Shown here piece by piece: positions 45,839-56,394 of a DNA stretch of 64,000 bases. The position numbers and the translations under genes were made by a program. The notes under the pieces are model-generated. The model saw nothing but the letters and a program-made list of their open reading frames with translations, was not told where the DNA came from and made no database searches. The stretch's first letter is position 1, and every line of letters starts with the position of its first letter. This stretch comes from Siphonodentalium dalli (taxonomy: Eukaryota > Mollusca > Scaphopoda > Gadilida > Siphonodentaliidae): assembly GCA_032622095.1 (NCBI GenBank), contig CP136061.1, positions 81,876,324-81,940,323 of the forward strand, read 5' to 3'.

Positions 45839-46437
45839 TGATATCCGGGATTTTATTTACTCTGTCGTCTGTCCCGTAGTCTAGTGGTGAAGATAGAGTT
45901 AGGCCGTGTACAGGAACAAATGAAGAGTCCAGAAGATTTGATAACTTTTATATTTTATAAGTCTCTGTCGATAAGCACAATAGGTGGATAACCAGAGGTG
46001 TTGGTGGTAGCAAGGTTCCAGAACATGTGAGGTCCCCGTTCCCGAGAACGGGTAGTTATTTTCTAGTGTCGGTGGTATCATGTGTCCATATAAGGTCTGA
46101 TATACCATGATACCGTTGTTTATGACGTGTATCATACTATTGTTTACTATAGAATGATACTGGTTTGATTCTCCCCCACTTATACAATGGTAGCTAGCTA
46201 CCAGTCATAACCAATTAAGAATATGATCTTGTTAATTATGCTTGTGTGTTCTTGTACTATATCATTTATATCTCCCATGTATTGTGCTTATCTATACAAT
46301 TAACCCTAGCAGTTACAATCATTGGGGAAAAGAAGTTTATCTTAGATCCGGCAACACATATAACAATAAATATACTATCTTATGTCCTATCGGATACGTC
46401 ACACATGAACAAATCTGAGCCTGTCTGTTATTTTCAG
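45839..46437. other. End of intron 4, nothing firm
   Basis: CCCGTAGTCTAGTGGTGAAG at about 45871 resembles a tRNA A-box but no B-box or cloverleaf follows. No gene was seen. Confidence 0.4.
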
Positions 46438-46680
46438 GATTCTTGACGAACCCATCCGATGGTTGTTGAGTCGGAACAGGGACGAGGAAGCAAATAAGGT
46501 TTTACAAAAGATGTCCCGCATTAACAAGCGAGCTCTCCCAGATGACGTTATATGCCAACTACAAGACGAAATAACCAAAGAAAAAGAAAAAGAAGCGAAG
46601 ATAGACGAAAAGCGGACAATTGTCGATTTATTCAGAAACTGGGTCGTCGGCTGCCTTACAGTGAAAATGTGGTATATATG
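46438..46680 (+). CDS. SLC22-like transporter, exon 5 (central cytoplasmic loop)
   Basis: Codes residues 271-350. ILDEPIRWLLSRNRDEEANK matches the family WLxESPRWLxxRGRxxEA block after TM6, with the usual Ser-Pro replaced by Pro-Ile. A highly charged stretch with KEKEKEAKIDEKR follows, and then IVDLFRNW and the start of TM7. The acceptor is TTATTTTCAG and the donor GTGAGTGT, phase 2, splitting Trp-351. Neither edge of this exon lies in a tandem array, unlike its neighbours. Confidence 0.93.
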
Positions 46681-47064
46681 GTGAGTGTCTCTTAAAGAGA
46701 TTCGTTGCATTTCATTTTCCCTTTTCTGTTATAGATCTTTGTGTTATTTTTATTTCTCATTTTTTTGTGAGTGTCAAAAATCATATTATTGATTGTTTAT
46801 TGGTTATTTGTTAGGGACGAATGAAGGTTTGTTTGTTTATATTTCTATGTAGTTTACGAAATAGCATGGTCGATGTTGTTTAATATTTTGAGAGTATTAT
46901 TCAATTATTCAAATAGATGTAAAATACACGTCTCGTCCAATACAACTTTTTACCACCACCACCTGGACTATAGTGTAAGAAAAACACATACTCTACACAA
47001 CATTGTATATTAACTTTATAGTATTTTCGTATTCGTATGTCTTATTTGACGCGCATCGGCAATA

Positions 47065-48725
47065 GCAACGCGCTATATTACAAAGGTGGTCCGGTCCGGT
47101 CCCCATCACTAAGCAACGCGCAATATTACAAAGGTGGTCCGGTCCGCATCACTAAGCAACGCGCTATATTACAATGTGGTCCGGTCCGGTCCGCATCACT
47201 AAGCAACGCGCTATATTACAAGGTGGTCCGGTCCGGTCCGCACCACTAAGCAACGCGCTATATTACAAGGTGGTCCGGTCCGGTCCGCATCACTAAGCAA
47301 CGCGCTATATTACAAAGGTGGTCCGGTCCGGTCCGCATCACTAAGCAACGCGCTATATTACAAAGGTGGTCCGGTCCGGTCCGCATCACTAAGCAACGCG
47401 CTATATTACAAGGTGGTCCGGTCCGGTCCGCATCACTAAGCAACGCGCTATATTACAAGGTGGTCCGGTCCGCATCACTAAGCAACGCGCTATATTACAA
47501 AGGTGGTCCGGTCCGGTCCGCATCACTAAGCAACGCGCTATATTACAAGGTGATCCGGTCCGGTCCGCATCACTAAGCAACGCGCTATATTACAAGGTGG
47601 TCCGGTCCGCATCACTAAGCAACGCGCTATATTACAAGGTGGTCCGGTCCGGTCCGCATCACTAAGCAACGCGCTATAATACAAAGGTGGTCCGGTCCGG
47701 TCCGCATCACTAAGCAACGCGCTATATTACAAAGGTGGTCCGGTCCGGTCCGCATCACTAAGCAACGACGCGCTATATTACAAAGGTGGTCCGGTCCGGT
47801 CCGCATCACTAAGCAACGCGCTATATTACAAAGGTGGTCCGGTCCGGTCCGCATCACTAAGCAACGCGCTATATTACAAAGGTGGTCCGGTCCGGTCCGC
47901 ATCACTAAGCAACGCGCTATATTACAAGGTGGTCCGGTCCGGTCCGCATCACTAAGCAACGCGCTATATTACAAGGTGGTCCGGTCCGGTCCGCATCACT
48001 AAGCAACGCGCTATATTACAAGGTGGTCCGGTCCGATCCGCATCACTAAGCAACGCGCTATATTACAAAGGTGGTCCGGTCCGGTCCGCATCACTAAGCA
48101 ACGCGCTATATTACAAGGTGATCCGGTCCGGTCCGCATCACTAAGCAACGCGCTATATTACAAGGTGGTCCGGTCCGCATCACTAAGCAACGTGCTATAT
48201 TACAAGGTGGTCCGGTCCGGTCCGCATCACTAAGCAACGCGCTATATTACAAAGGTGGTCCGGTCCGGTCCGCATCACTAAGCAACGCGCTATATTACAA
48301 AGGTGGTCCGGTCCGGTCCGCATCACTAAGCAATGCGCTATATTACAAAGGTGGTCCGGTCCGGTCCGCATCACTAAGCAACGCGCTATATTACAAAGGT
48401 GGTCCGGTCCGGTCCGCATCACTAAGCAACGCGCTATATTACAAAGGTGGTCCGGTCCGGTCCGCATCACTAAGCAACGCGCTATATTACAAGGTGGTCC
48501 GGTCCGGTCCGCATCACTAAGCAACGCGCTATATTACAAGGTGGTCCGGTCCGGTCCGCATCACTAAGCAACGCGCTATATTACAAAGGTGGTCCGGTCC
48601 GCATCACTAAGCAACGCGCAATATTACAAAGGTGGTCCGGTCCGGTCCGCATCACTAAGCAACGCGCTATATTACAAAGGTGGTCCGGTCCGGTCCGCAT
48701 CACTAAGCAACGCGCTATATTACAA
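47065..48725. repeat. 48-bp minisatellite in intron 5, ~35 units
   Basis: Unit GTCCGGTCCGGTCCGCATCA plus CTAAGCAACGCGCTATATTACAAAGGTG. Lengths of 48, 47 and 43 reflect AAAG/AAG variants and loss of one GTCCG. A marker TGATCC at about 47550 recurs at about 48119, with matching neighbours, indicating a ~568-bp duplicated block of 12 units. Minus-strand ORFs are repeat translations. Confidence 0.95.
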
Positions 48726-48994
48726 AGATAATAACATTTATTATATGCTTGCCTATAAAATAACTGAAAATTAACGGAAGTAGATCGTCGAATATTTCAC
48801 TGTAGCTTGACGAATGACGTCATGATTTTGTCATTGAAAGCGGTTTGCTACCTATCAACTAATCTGAGCCAACCAGGTTCATGTTGCTTTCTGAGTGCTG
48901 CTCAATGTGTTGTACTATTAAAATTGAAAATACCGCATAATTTAGCAACTGTGGGCATTAATAAGCCACATATAATAAAAAGAACACCTCAAGT

Positions 48995-49310
48995 TTTTTA
49001 TTGAATATCTGAAACATCTCATGAGTGTCTGGGAAGAAATATAAACATCTCATGGGTGTCTGGGAAGAAATATAAACATCTCATGAGTGTCTGGGAAGAA
49101 ATATAAACATCTCATGAGTGTCTGGGAAGAAATATAAACATCTCATGGGTGTCTGGGAAGAAATATAAACATCTCATGAGTGTCTGGGAAGAAATATAAA
49201 CATCTCATGAGTGTCTGGGAAGAAATATCGAATTTTTATTCATGGCGCTCGTGAAAATTTTATATTTCTTTCCAGACACTCATGATATATATATTTCGAT
49301 GTTCAAACAA
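48995..49310. repeat. Hairpin element with amplified 31-bp unit (intron 5)
   Basis: Seven units of AAACATCTCATGAGTGTCTG plus GGAAGAAATAT, followed by the inverted partner TTTCTTTCCAGACACTCATGA. The arrangement matches the single-unit hairpin at 3527-3640, with the stem's left side amplified. Confidence 0.85.
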
Positions 49311-49356
49311 AACATGTAGGTATTCTCTGTACAACACTACATGTATTATTTTGCAG

Positions 49357-49568
49357 GTTTGTAATCGGAATGGTGTACTTTGGGATGTCTCTTAATACTG
49401 GTAACCTGGGCGGCAGTATGTACGTTAACATAGCGCTGATGGGGCTCTTCGAGATTCCCGGCTATGCGACATGCCTCTACTTCATCAATAGGGTGGGGCG
49501 AAGGCGGTGTTTAGCGACGTCACTCACAATGGCGGGCGTGTTCTGTTGTGCCTCTGGTCTTGCCACCG
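49357..49568 (+). CDS. SLC22-like transporter, exon 6 (TM7-TM9)
   Basis: Codes residues 352-421: FVIGMVYFGMSLNTGNLGGS (TM7), MYVNIALMGLFEIPGYATCL (TM8), the NRVGRRR cytoplasmic turn that is the second copy of the MFS GRR motif, and TM9 with a cysteine pair. The acceptor is ATTATTTTGCAG and the donor GTAAGTTCC, ending phase 1. YFG.SLN and E.P are strongly conserved in SLC22 family members. An unrelated 31-bp array (49016-49230) ends about 125 bp upstream. Confidence 0.93.
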
Positions 49569-50833
49569 GTAAGTTCCAAACTTACAAAGGAAGATGATGA
49601 ACAGTTTCAGACTTCAGCGCGCATATGATTTTCTTATATCGTGTTTGGTATCTAGACAACAACAATGATTAACCCTTTCACGATGGGAGTTACAATATAC
49701 CGTTCCAAATTATCAAGGGGGTCGTCTGTCTGGGATTTGTTCTGCTCCGCACCTCATTTAAAAGCATATAATAGCCAGTAATATCAATATACCTTGGTAT
49801 TTTAGTAGATATTTGTATTATCTCATCCGTGACTACATGGTATTCTATATGAACATGTACCCTGTCGTCACTCATCATATACTTCTAATGTCCACTCAAA
49901 TATGCAGGTAATTCAGGGAAAATAAAAGCAAAAGACAGACAGAAAAAAGATAATACAGAATGATTTATATTCATTGGTGGGAAATGTTCAGTTAAAAAAA
50001 AAAAAAAAAAGATATATGGTCGCTTGTTGAATCTATTATCTGAACAATTCCTATGAGAACTACTCGTCAATGAGTATTTGTATAGAAATGGTTAACACAT
50101 GCGATGCAGACTGGATACAGTGAGTGATAATGTCGTTTTATTGGATTATAGCATTAGAGCATTGTATGATTTTGAATATTATAGGTTTCATATCGAAGTT
50201 GCATGGACACTTTGTAGAAAATTACACATACCAAACCATAGAACATGCTTATGGAATTGGTCACTGCAGTTGTGACATTATCGGCGGTCAATATGCTGAC
50301 ATTACGGACTGACCTCCAATATTCAGTTTTACCAGCTTTTACCTTTGAAACTAAGATATTTCTGGCCAGATAACAATTGTTTCACCTTGATCCATCAGCC
50401 TCCATCTGTTGTTAGTTGCGGATGCCGCCCCTCCTAATTACTTAGTTTAACATCGTCACTAGTTGTGTTAGAACATGTAAACACTCTTGTATTAATGTAT
50501 AGAATTAGGAAATAGCGCAAAATGAGCGAAAACTTAGTGAAAAATTTGCGAAAATTTACTTCGGTCTGCAATATTTGCTACGAAAGCTTTCCAAAGGTAA
50601 GTTTCCTGATATTCGCATAGAACTATATATATATATATATATTAGTTATCAAATACTAATAATCAAATCAGTATTGGGTCCAAGATATCTTTTAATATGG
50701 AGTTGCTAATATAAAACCACCCAGATGGGCTTTTATACTATTTTGTTTTCAAAATCGCCCATCTTCGCTTTTATAATGTCGCGACATGATATGCTTTCAC
50801 ATAGTAGACATCTTGATGTTGTTAGTATATATG

Positions 50834-50930
50834 CCGGCGTTCCTTACATTTTTCATAAATTGAATGGTTGTATATTGAATTTGTTAGCATACCGGCGTTC
50901 CTTCCCTTTTCAGAAATTGAATGGTTGTCT
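50834..50930 (+). repeat. Duplicated exon-7 acceptor region
   Basis: CCGGCGTTCCTT, then a pyrimidine tract, TTTCAT/TTTCAG and AAATTGAATGGTTGT, occurs twice about 58 bp apart. Only the second has an AG and forms the exon. Confidence 0.8.
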
Positions 50931-51022
50931 ATTGCCTTCTCAATGATTGGTAAATTCTTCTCCTGTGGCGTCTTCGGGTCCATATTCCTGTACACCGCCG
51001 AAATCTTCCCGACAGAAATCAG
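50914..51022 (+). CDS. SLC22-like transporter, exon 7 (TM10 and start of TM11)
   Basis: Starts AA to complete Glu-422, then IEWLSIAFSMIGKFFSCGVF (TM10) and the conserved YTAEIFPTEIR block preceding TM11, where related transporters have Y.AE.(F/Y)PT..R. The acceptor is CCTTCCCTTTTCAG and the donor GTAATTAA, splitting Arg-458. The acceptor and the first about 16 coding bases duplicate a segment about 66 bp upstream (50834-50879), whose acceptor-like position reads TTTCAT and so should be dead. Confidence 0.92.
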
Positions 51023-51374
51023 GTAATTAACACTTTCTATACTAAATGGATTCTTCCATTTAGTTATACAAAAACACATTGGTGTGGTCTACTATTCATT
51101 TGGAGGGGTGTTCAGGTAATAAAAGCAGACGACAGGCAGAAAACTACACCAGATAATACAAGTGCAGAATGATTCATATTGATTGGTGGAAATATTCAGA
51201 TAATAATCAACTCTGGTCTTTTGTTGAACTTATTATCTTAACATTTCTTAGGGAACTACTATATATAGATATAATTGTATATATATATATATATATATAT
51301 AGCTATATATATATATATATATATATACCCTGTCTTACGAGATTGAGAAGGAAAAAAAAGTTATTGAAATTTGG

Positions 51375-51611
51375 AAGATGATTATTCATAATGCATTTGT
51401 CACCATCTAAATTACCCACAATGCATTTCCATAATTTGAATTATCTACAGTTCATTTCCACCATATATAAAATTACTCAAGATTAATCTGTTACCAAAAT
51501 TGCCCACAATGCATTATCTGCCATCTAAGTTACTACTGTAATGCATTTCCAATTTCTCAATTACCGATAATGCGGTTTCTACCACCTAAAATTACCCACA
51601 ATGCGTTTCAG
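51375..51611 (+). repeat. Degenerate array ending in the exon-8 acceptor; (AT)n tract upstream
   Basis: About six diverged ~33-40-bp units of CCATCTAAATTACCCACAAT plus GCATTTCC. The last reads ATTACCCACAATGCGTTTCAG and provides the acceptor. A (TA)n tract covers about 51275-51327. Confidence 0.75.
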
Positions 51612-51830
51612 GAATACTGCGATCTCCAGTTCATTTGCTGTGTCGAGATTCGGGAGCGTGATGGCGCCATTTGTGATTGAACTGAGTGTTATTTGGCAGC
51701 CATTACCGCTGTGTGTATTCGGAGGATTCTCTCTCTTGGGTGGCTTGTTCGCAATATTCTTACCGGAAACTAAAGGGCGACCACTTCTCCAAACCATAGA
51801 CGAGATGATGAAAGATCATACATTTTCAAA
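51612..51830 (+). CDS. SLC22-like transporter, exon 8 (TM11-TM12 and C-terminal tail)
   Basis: Completes Arg-458, then NTAISSSFAVSRFGSVMAPF (TM11), a short loop with WQPLPLCVFGG, TM12, and the diagnostic LPETKGRPLLQTIDEMM at about 508-524. The acceptor is ATGCGTTTCAG and the donor is AAA|GTAAGTAAC, phase 2. R470 occupies the TM11 position that by family knowledge is Asp in classical organic cation transporters and Arg in OATs and OCTNs. The acceptor lies in the last unit of a degenerate ATTACCCACAATGC-type array. If the intron is retained, a TAA stop follows at 51832. Confidence 0.93.
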
Positions 51831-51904
51831 GTAAGTAACACACGTGACATGTTCATGGTTCACTACAATGTATAATCAAGGGGAATGCAATGCACATACT
51901 GTAT

Positions 51905-52605
51905 AAGATTGTGTCCTGGGTACAGTAAGAATGTTGTAGAGTTCAGTCCCCTGAGTATAGTAAGAATGTTGTAGAGTTCAGTCCCCTAGGTATAGTAAGA
52001 ATGTCGTAGAGTTCAGTCCCCTGGGTATAGTAAGAATGTTGTAGAGTTCAGTCCCCTGGGTATAGTCAGAATGTCGTAGAGTTCAGTCCACTGGGTATAG
52101 TCAGAATGTCGTAGAGTTCAGTCCCCTGGGTATAGTAAGAATGTCGTAGAATTCAGTCCCCTGGGTATAGTCAGAATGTCGTAGAGTTCAGTCCCCTGGG
52201 TATAGTAAGAATGTCGTAGAGTTCAGTCCCCTGGGTATAGTAAGAATGTTGTAGAGTTCAGTCCCCTAGGTATAGTAAGAATGTCGTAGAGTTCAGTCCC
52301 CTGGGTATAGTAAGAATGTTGTAGAGTTCAGTCCCCTAGGTATAGTAAGAATGTCGTAGAGTTCAGTCCCCTGGGTATAGTAAAAATGTTGTAGAGTTCA
52401 GTCCCCTGGGTATAGTCAGACTGTCGTAGAGTTCAGTCCCATGGGTATGGTAAGAATGTTGTAGAGTTCAGTCCCCTTGGTATAGTCAGAATGCCGTAGA
52501 GTTCAGTCCCCTGAGAATAGTCAGACTGTCGTAGTGTTCAGTCCTATGGGTATAGTCAGACTGTCGTAGAGTTCAGTCCCCTGGGTATATTAAGAATGTT
52601 GTAGA
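51905..52605. repeat. 35-bp minisatellite in intron 8, ~20 units
   Basis: Unit GTCGTAGAGTTCAGTCCCCT plus GGGTATAGTAAGAAT, with GTCG/GTTG and TAAGAAT/TCAGAAT/TCAGACT variants in patterned order. It starts about 75 bp after the exon 8 donor. Confidence 0.93.
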
Positions 52606-53699
52606 GTTAGGGGGAAAAATCCGTTCAATATTTGAACGGAATTGACTTGTGGTAGTGATCGAATGAGCGTTCTGACAGAGAGAACTATATCGTGTAGTTT
52701 GTTCTTTACATTGGGTACACCATGTGCTGTAAACAATAACAAGATAAACCCTTTCAACAATTATAATTGAAAAAAAAATCGAGCCATCTTTCCGATGTTG
52801 TGTCTTTTGATTGGTTTTGAACAACAAGCAGGGCAATTTATCGAGGCCAAAGTACTCAATATTACTTTTTAATCGAATTTTCTCTCTCTAAAACTCGACT
52901 TGTGGTTTGACGAGGGACGGTTTGCGGACGGGTGGTGAGTGCGGCAGATTTCGACATTTTTTGGTATGTGAACAATCCATCGGGTTTGCTCTTTCCAACC
53001 AGAGTTATAGCAATGTTATGTCCGTTAGCGCGATGACTTGCACAAACGTCAACGAATTGTAATCATTTTGGTATATGGATCTTTCACAACAACATCTCGA
53101 TCTAGTTCGAAAACCAGGTTTGTCCGATTTTTTTCACCTGAGTTACGGCTCTTAGTTTATCTATTGTTAAGTAATGTTATGCAATTTTATGTCCTTTGTC
53201 TTTAATAACAAAATTTCGACCATATTCTGAAAACAGTTAGTCAGATTTATAGTTTCTTAGTTCATACAATTTTAATGATTCTCGGTCTGACAGAATCACT
53301 CTTATGGACAGTAAATATCGATGAGCGCCATATTCGGTTAATATATGACGCAATTCTCGCCTTCCACAAAACGTCGGGCAGACGAGAAATAATTCGAAGA
53401 ATTTGGCGATAATTCGATTGTCACAATTCTCACCTCACGTTAAACGTGATACCAGCAGGCGGATAATGGCTCGAAGACTTCACCCGGACGATAATTTGCT
53501 TGTCGGGCAATGGTCAAAATTAAAACAGAAAAAAATAAACGTTTTGCTGTTCAGTCATAAAAAATTGTAATAACATATAACTCAATGTGTTTCCAAATAA
53601 ATTAGAATAATGTAAATGCGAATTTTGGATTGAAGGCTCATATCAGATGCCATTTTGGTCGCCATCGTTTAATATTTGCAAAATGCATTCTTCTTTTAG
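52606..53699. other. Rest of intron 8, nothing recognised
   Basis: AT-rich sequence without a supported feature up to the exon 9 acceptor. Confidence 0.4.
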
Positions 53700-53724
53700 G
53701 AAGCGACGGGATAAAGTAGAGTAA
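53700..53724 (+). CDS. SLC22-like transporter, predicted terminal exon 9 (K-RRDKVE-stop)
   Basis: After a pyrimidine tract ending TTCTTCTTTTAG, the single G at 53700 completes Lys-531 with exactly the phase required. The codons AAG CGA CGG GAT AAA GTA GAG TAA then give a short basic-acidic tail and a stop at 53722. The segment GTAGA|GTAAGT at 53716-53727 also resembles a strong donor, so this could instead be a small internal exon with the true C-terminus downstream. The 538-residue total fits the family, which favours termination here. A weak ATTAAA polyadenylation-like signal occurs at 53810. Confidence 0.55.
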
Positions 53725-53739
53725 GTCATTTTAGTTAGA

Positions 53740-54790
53740 TGAATGCTTGCTTCAATACTAAGCTTTTTAATTACGTGGCTGCTTGGTGTATTTTGGTTAC
53801 GAGTATCTCATTAAATTCACGTAAAATGTAACACGTAGATATCGATAATACTGCTTCACGTTACAAGCAACTGGAGCAATAGAGTTACGCTTCTTGAATT
53901 GAATTACATTCAGAATCAATGTATTTAAAAATGTGTGTTTTTAATAACGTGCAGCTGGGTGCTGTTCATTATAATATCGATATCACATACACACGGTTGA
54001 TATCACACATAGTTACCGGTAATTGTTTATAACATTGATAGCACACACGCATGGTTGATATCACACATCGTTACCGGTAATGGTTTTATATCACACATGG
54101 TTACCGGTAATGGTTTGATATCACACATGGTTACCGGTAATAATTTGATACCAAACATGGTTACCGGTAATGGTTTGATATCACACATGGTTACCGGTAA
54201 TGGTTTGATATCACACATGGTTAGCGGTAATGGTTTGATATCACACATGGTTACCGGTAATGGTTTGATATCACACATGGTTAGCGGTTATCGGTAATGG
54301 TTTATAATATTGATATCACATGCACATGGTTGATATCACACATGGTTACCGGTAATGGTTTGATATCACACATGGTTACCGGTAATGGTTTGATATCACA
54401 CATGGTTAGCGGTAATGGTTTATAATATTGATATCACATGCATATGGTTGATATCACAAATGGTTACCGGTAATGGTTTAGGAGATTGATATCACGTGCA
54501 CATTGTTGATATCACACATGGTTACCGGTAATGGATTATAATATTGATATCATATACACATGGTTGTTATCACACATGCATACCGGTAATGGTTTGATAT
54601 AACATGGTTGTCGGTAATGGTTTGATATCACAATCACATGGTTACCGGTAATGGTTTGATATCACACATGGTTACCGGTAATGGTTTGATATCACACATG
54701 GTTACCGGTAATGGTTTGATATCATACATGGTTACTGGTAATGGTTTTATACCACACATGTTTACCGATAAGGGTTTAATATGATCGTAC
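53740..54790. repeat. Diverged ~190-bp repeat with amplified 30-bp units (GGTTACCGGTAATGGTTTGA)
   Basis: A scaffold of AATAACGTGGYTGCTTGGTG, ATAGAGTTAYGCTTCTTGAA, TTGAA...CAGAATC and TATAATATTGATATCACA recurs. Within it the segment GATATCACACATGGTTACCG plus GTAATGGTTT is amplified to about 25 units at 54040-54780. The same scaffold without expansion lies at 55660-55780 and 59130-59730. Confidence 0.85.
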
Positions 54791-56390
54791 GCTAGCGTAA
54801 TTAACGAACCAAAGCTAAACCACTCACATGAGGGTATATGTAGCATTTAAACCAATTTTTATCAAAATCACATGTATAAGGCTTATATATCGAGGGGTAA
54901 TTATAATTAGTTGTCGAGAGTGGTACTGCAACTAACCATTATATTACTTGGCGTGCTGGGGTAACTCCCCTCTTGAGATACCCAGGCTAGATGGAGAAGA
55001 ATGTCCATTTCATATTGTTCATTTCATTCATAACATGCCATCATGTCGATTTCAACGACAGTCGACAAACAACGTCATCATGTAACTTTCCCCATTGACC
55101 GAATTCGCGTGGAACTGAATGTATCTTCTGCTTTGTTCATTGGTATGTGTTTTCATTCTATTCATGAATATATGATATATATGGATTATCAGATGCAAGT
55201 ATGTGCTATTCAGACTTGTGATAAAAATTAAATCCATATTAAATATTATGTTATTTCCTTTCGCACAGTATAGTCTCTACAGAACCATGCAGTATCAACT
55301 GCTGTGCATCAGTTGGAAAAATAACGCTTTGAGTTCATGTTGTGACTCACGATGAGGCACCTCGCACCGGTGTCAAAATAAGGCTTAATCAATTATGGTT
55401 ATATCATCAAGTAGGGTTATATAGTAGAGATGTGGGTCAAGTAATTTTAGTTTATTAAAAAAATTAAAACTTCCTAGATTCAACTGACCAGAATGTTGCA
55501 CGTCGACTGATTTTGGTTGGCCTCTTGACGGCCGATTGCGACATTAATGCTTTAAGGCTACCGTTCTACTGTGCGACAAAAGTGGTCGCATCACAAAATA
55601 GTTGCTCCTCGTATTATGTAAAAAAATTGGTCACAAAATCAGATGTACGAAACAAAGCTTTGTTTCGTTAATATCACACATGGTTACATTAATGGTTTAT
55701 GGGATTGTGCATTGAGATAAATGAATAGAATTATGCTTTTTGAATTTAATTGAAACTAGAATATGTAATAATAAACAAAAAAAATAATAACTAGAGGTCT
55801 GATTCCATGTAATCAGATATACTTCCATGGTATCGCATTCCATGTGTGTTCTGTGAATAGGTGTGTTCCTCTTCATGCGAATGCATAGTGGTGCTTCGTG
55901 ATCTGATGGTGGACTTGAATTGACATTTCTAAATAAGATATATATTCCAAAGGTTTATGTCATTTTGGTTCGATCCATCGTGGATGGTTAATGACAGTCT
56001 AATGCATCATGGTCCTGACCAACTGAGCCACCGTTCACTCCAGCCAAGCGTTCAGTTTTATTCGGTAGGGATACATTTTAGGGCTAATTACAACACCTCC
56101 TCATGCCGCCCAATCGTGTTCAACGGTCACGAAATTTGGTGTGTCTGATTATATCGTTATCTACATGTAGATCAAAAGTATATAAAGCATATTACTGTAC
56201 CATAACTCTGTAATTTCGCATTTTTTTTATAATTCTTTCAGTTTCGGATTCAGAATATTTTCGAAGTTTTAATGGCGGAGGATTAATTAATACTACATAT
56301 TTCATTGCGTCATCGCTACACAGTCGTTAGCGTCTCTAATAGAGAGTTAACTGTGATCGAGAGATAACTCTATCACAATCGATAACGCTA
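54791..56390. other. 3' flank, nothing coding recognised
   Basis: Contains one scaffold copy of the ~190-bp repeat (55660-55780). No gene was seen. Confidence 0.45.
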
Positions 56391-56394
56391 GCTG

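Larger units (their letters stand above)
2968..53724 (+). other. SLC22-family solute transporter gene, 9 coding exons (gene span)
   Basis: Joining 2968-3354, 21132-21235, 42297-42445, 44584-44752, 46438-46680, 49357-49568, 50914-51022, 51612-51830 and 53700-53724 gives 1617 nt, one uninterrupted frame of 538 codons plus stop. Every junction is GT-AG and the phases agree (0,2,1,2,2,1,2,2). The length fits SLC22 proteins (about 530-560 residues). Family marks seen are a large Cys- and N-glycosylation-rich loop after TM1 (residues 45-125), 'TTIVSEFDLVCD' across exons 1-2, the MFS motif GTLADRFGRR (159-168) split by intron 2, ELVGRQYR (216-223), RWLLSRNRDEEA in the central cytoplasmic loop, NRVGRRR, and PETKGRPL (509-516). 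By family it is a 12-TM plasma-membrane uniporter or exchanger of organic cations, anions or carnitine. Residue R470 in TM11 aligns by eye with the Asp of classical OCTs and the Arg of OAT/OCTN members, hinting at anionic or zwitterionic substrates. Substrate and orthology cannot be settled from the sequence. Confidence 0.92.

Noticed and set aside
45865-45900. tRNA gene
   Set aside because: TAGTCTAGTGGTGAAGATA resembles an A-box, but there is no anticodon arm, T-arm or B-box in the expected distance.
47258-48524. Minus-strand MRTGPDHLCNIARCLV repeat frames
   Set aside because: They arise from the 48-bp unit, which is divisible by three. They break wherever a 47-bp unit occurs.
54027-54846. 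MCDIKPLPVTMCDIKPLP repeat peptide
   Set aside because: It is a translation of the 30-bp GGTTACCGGTAATGG array, with open frames on both strands.
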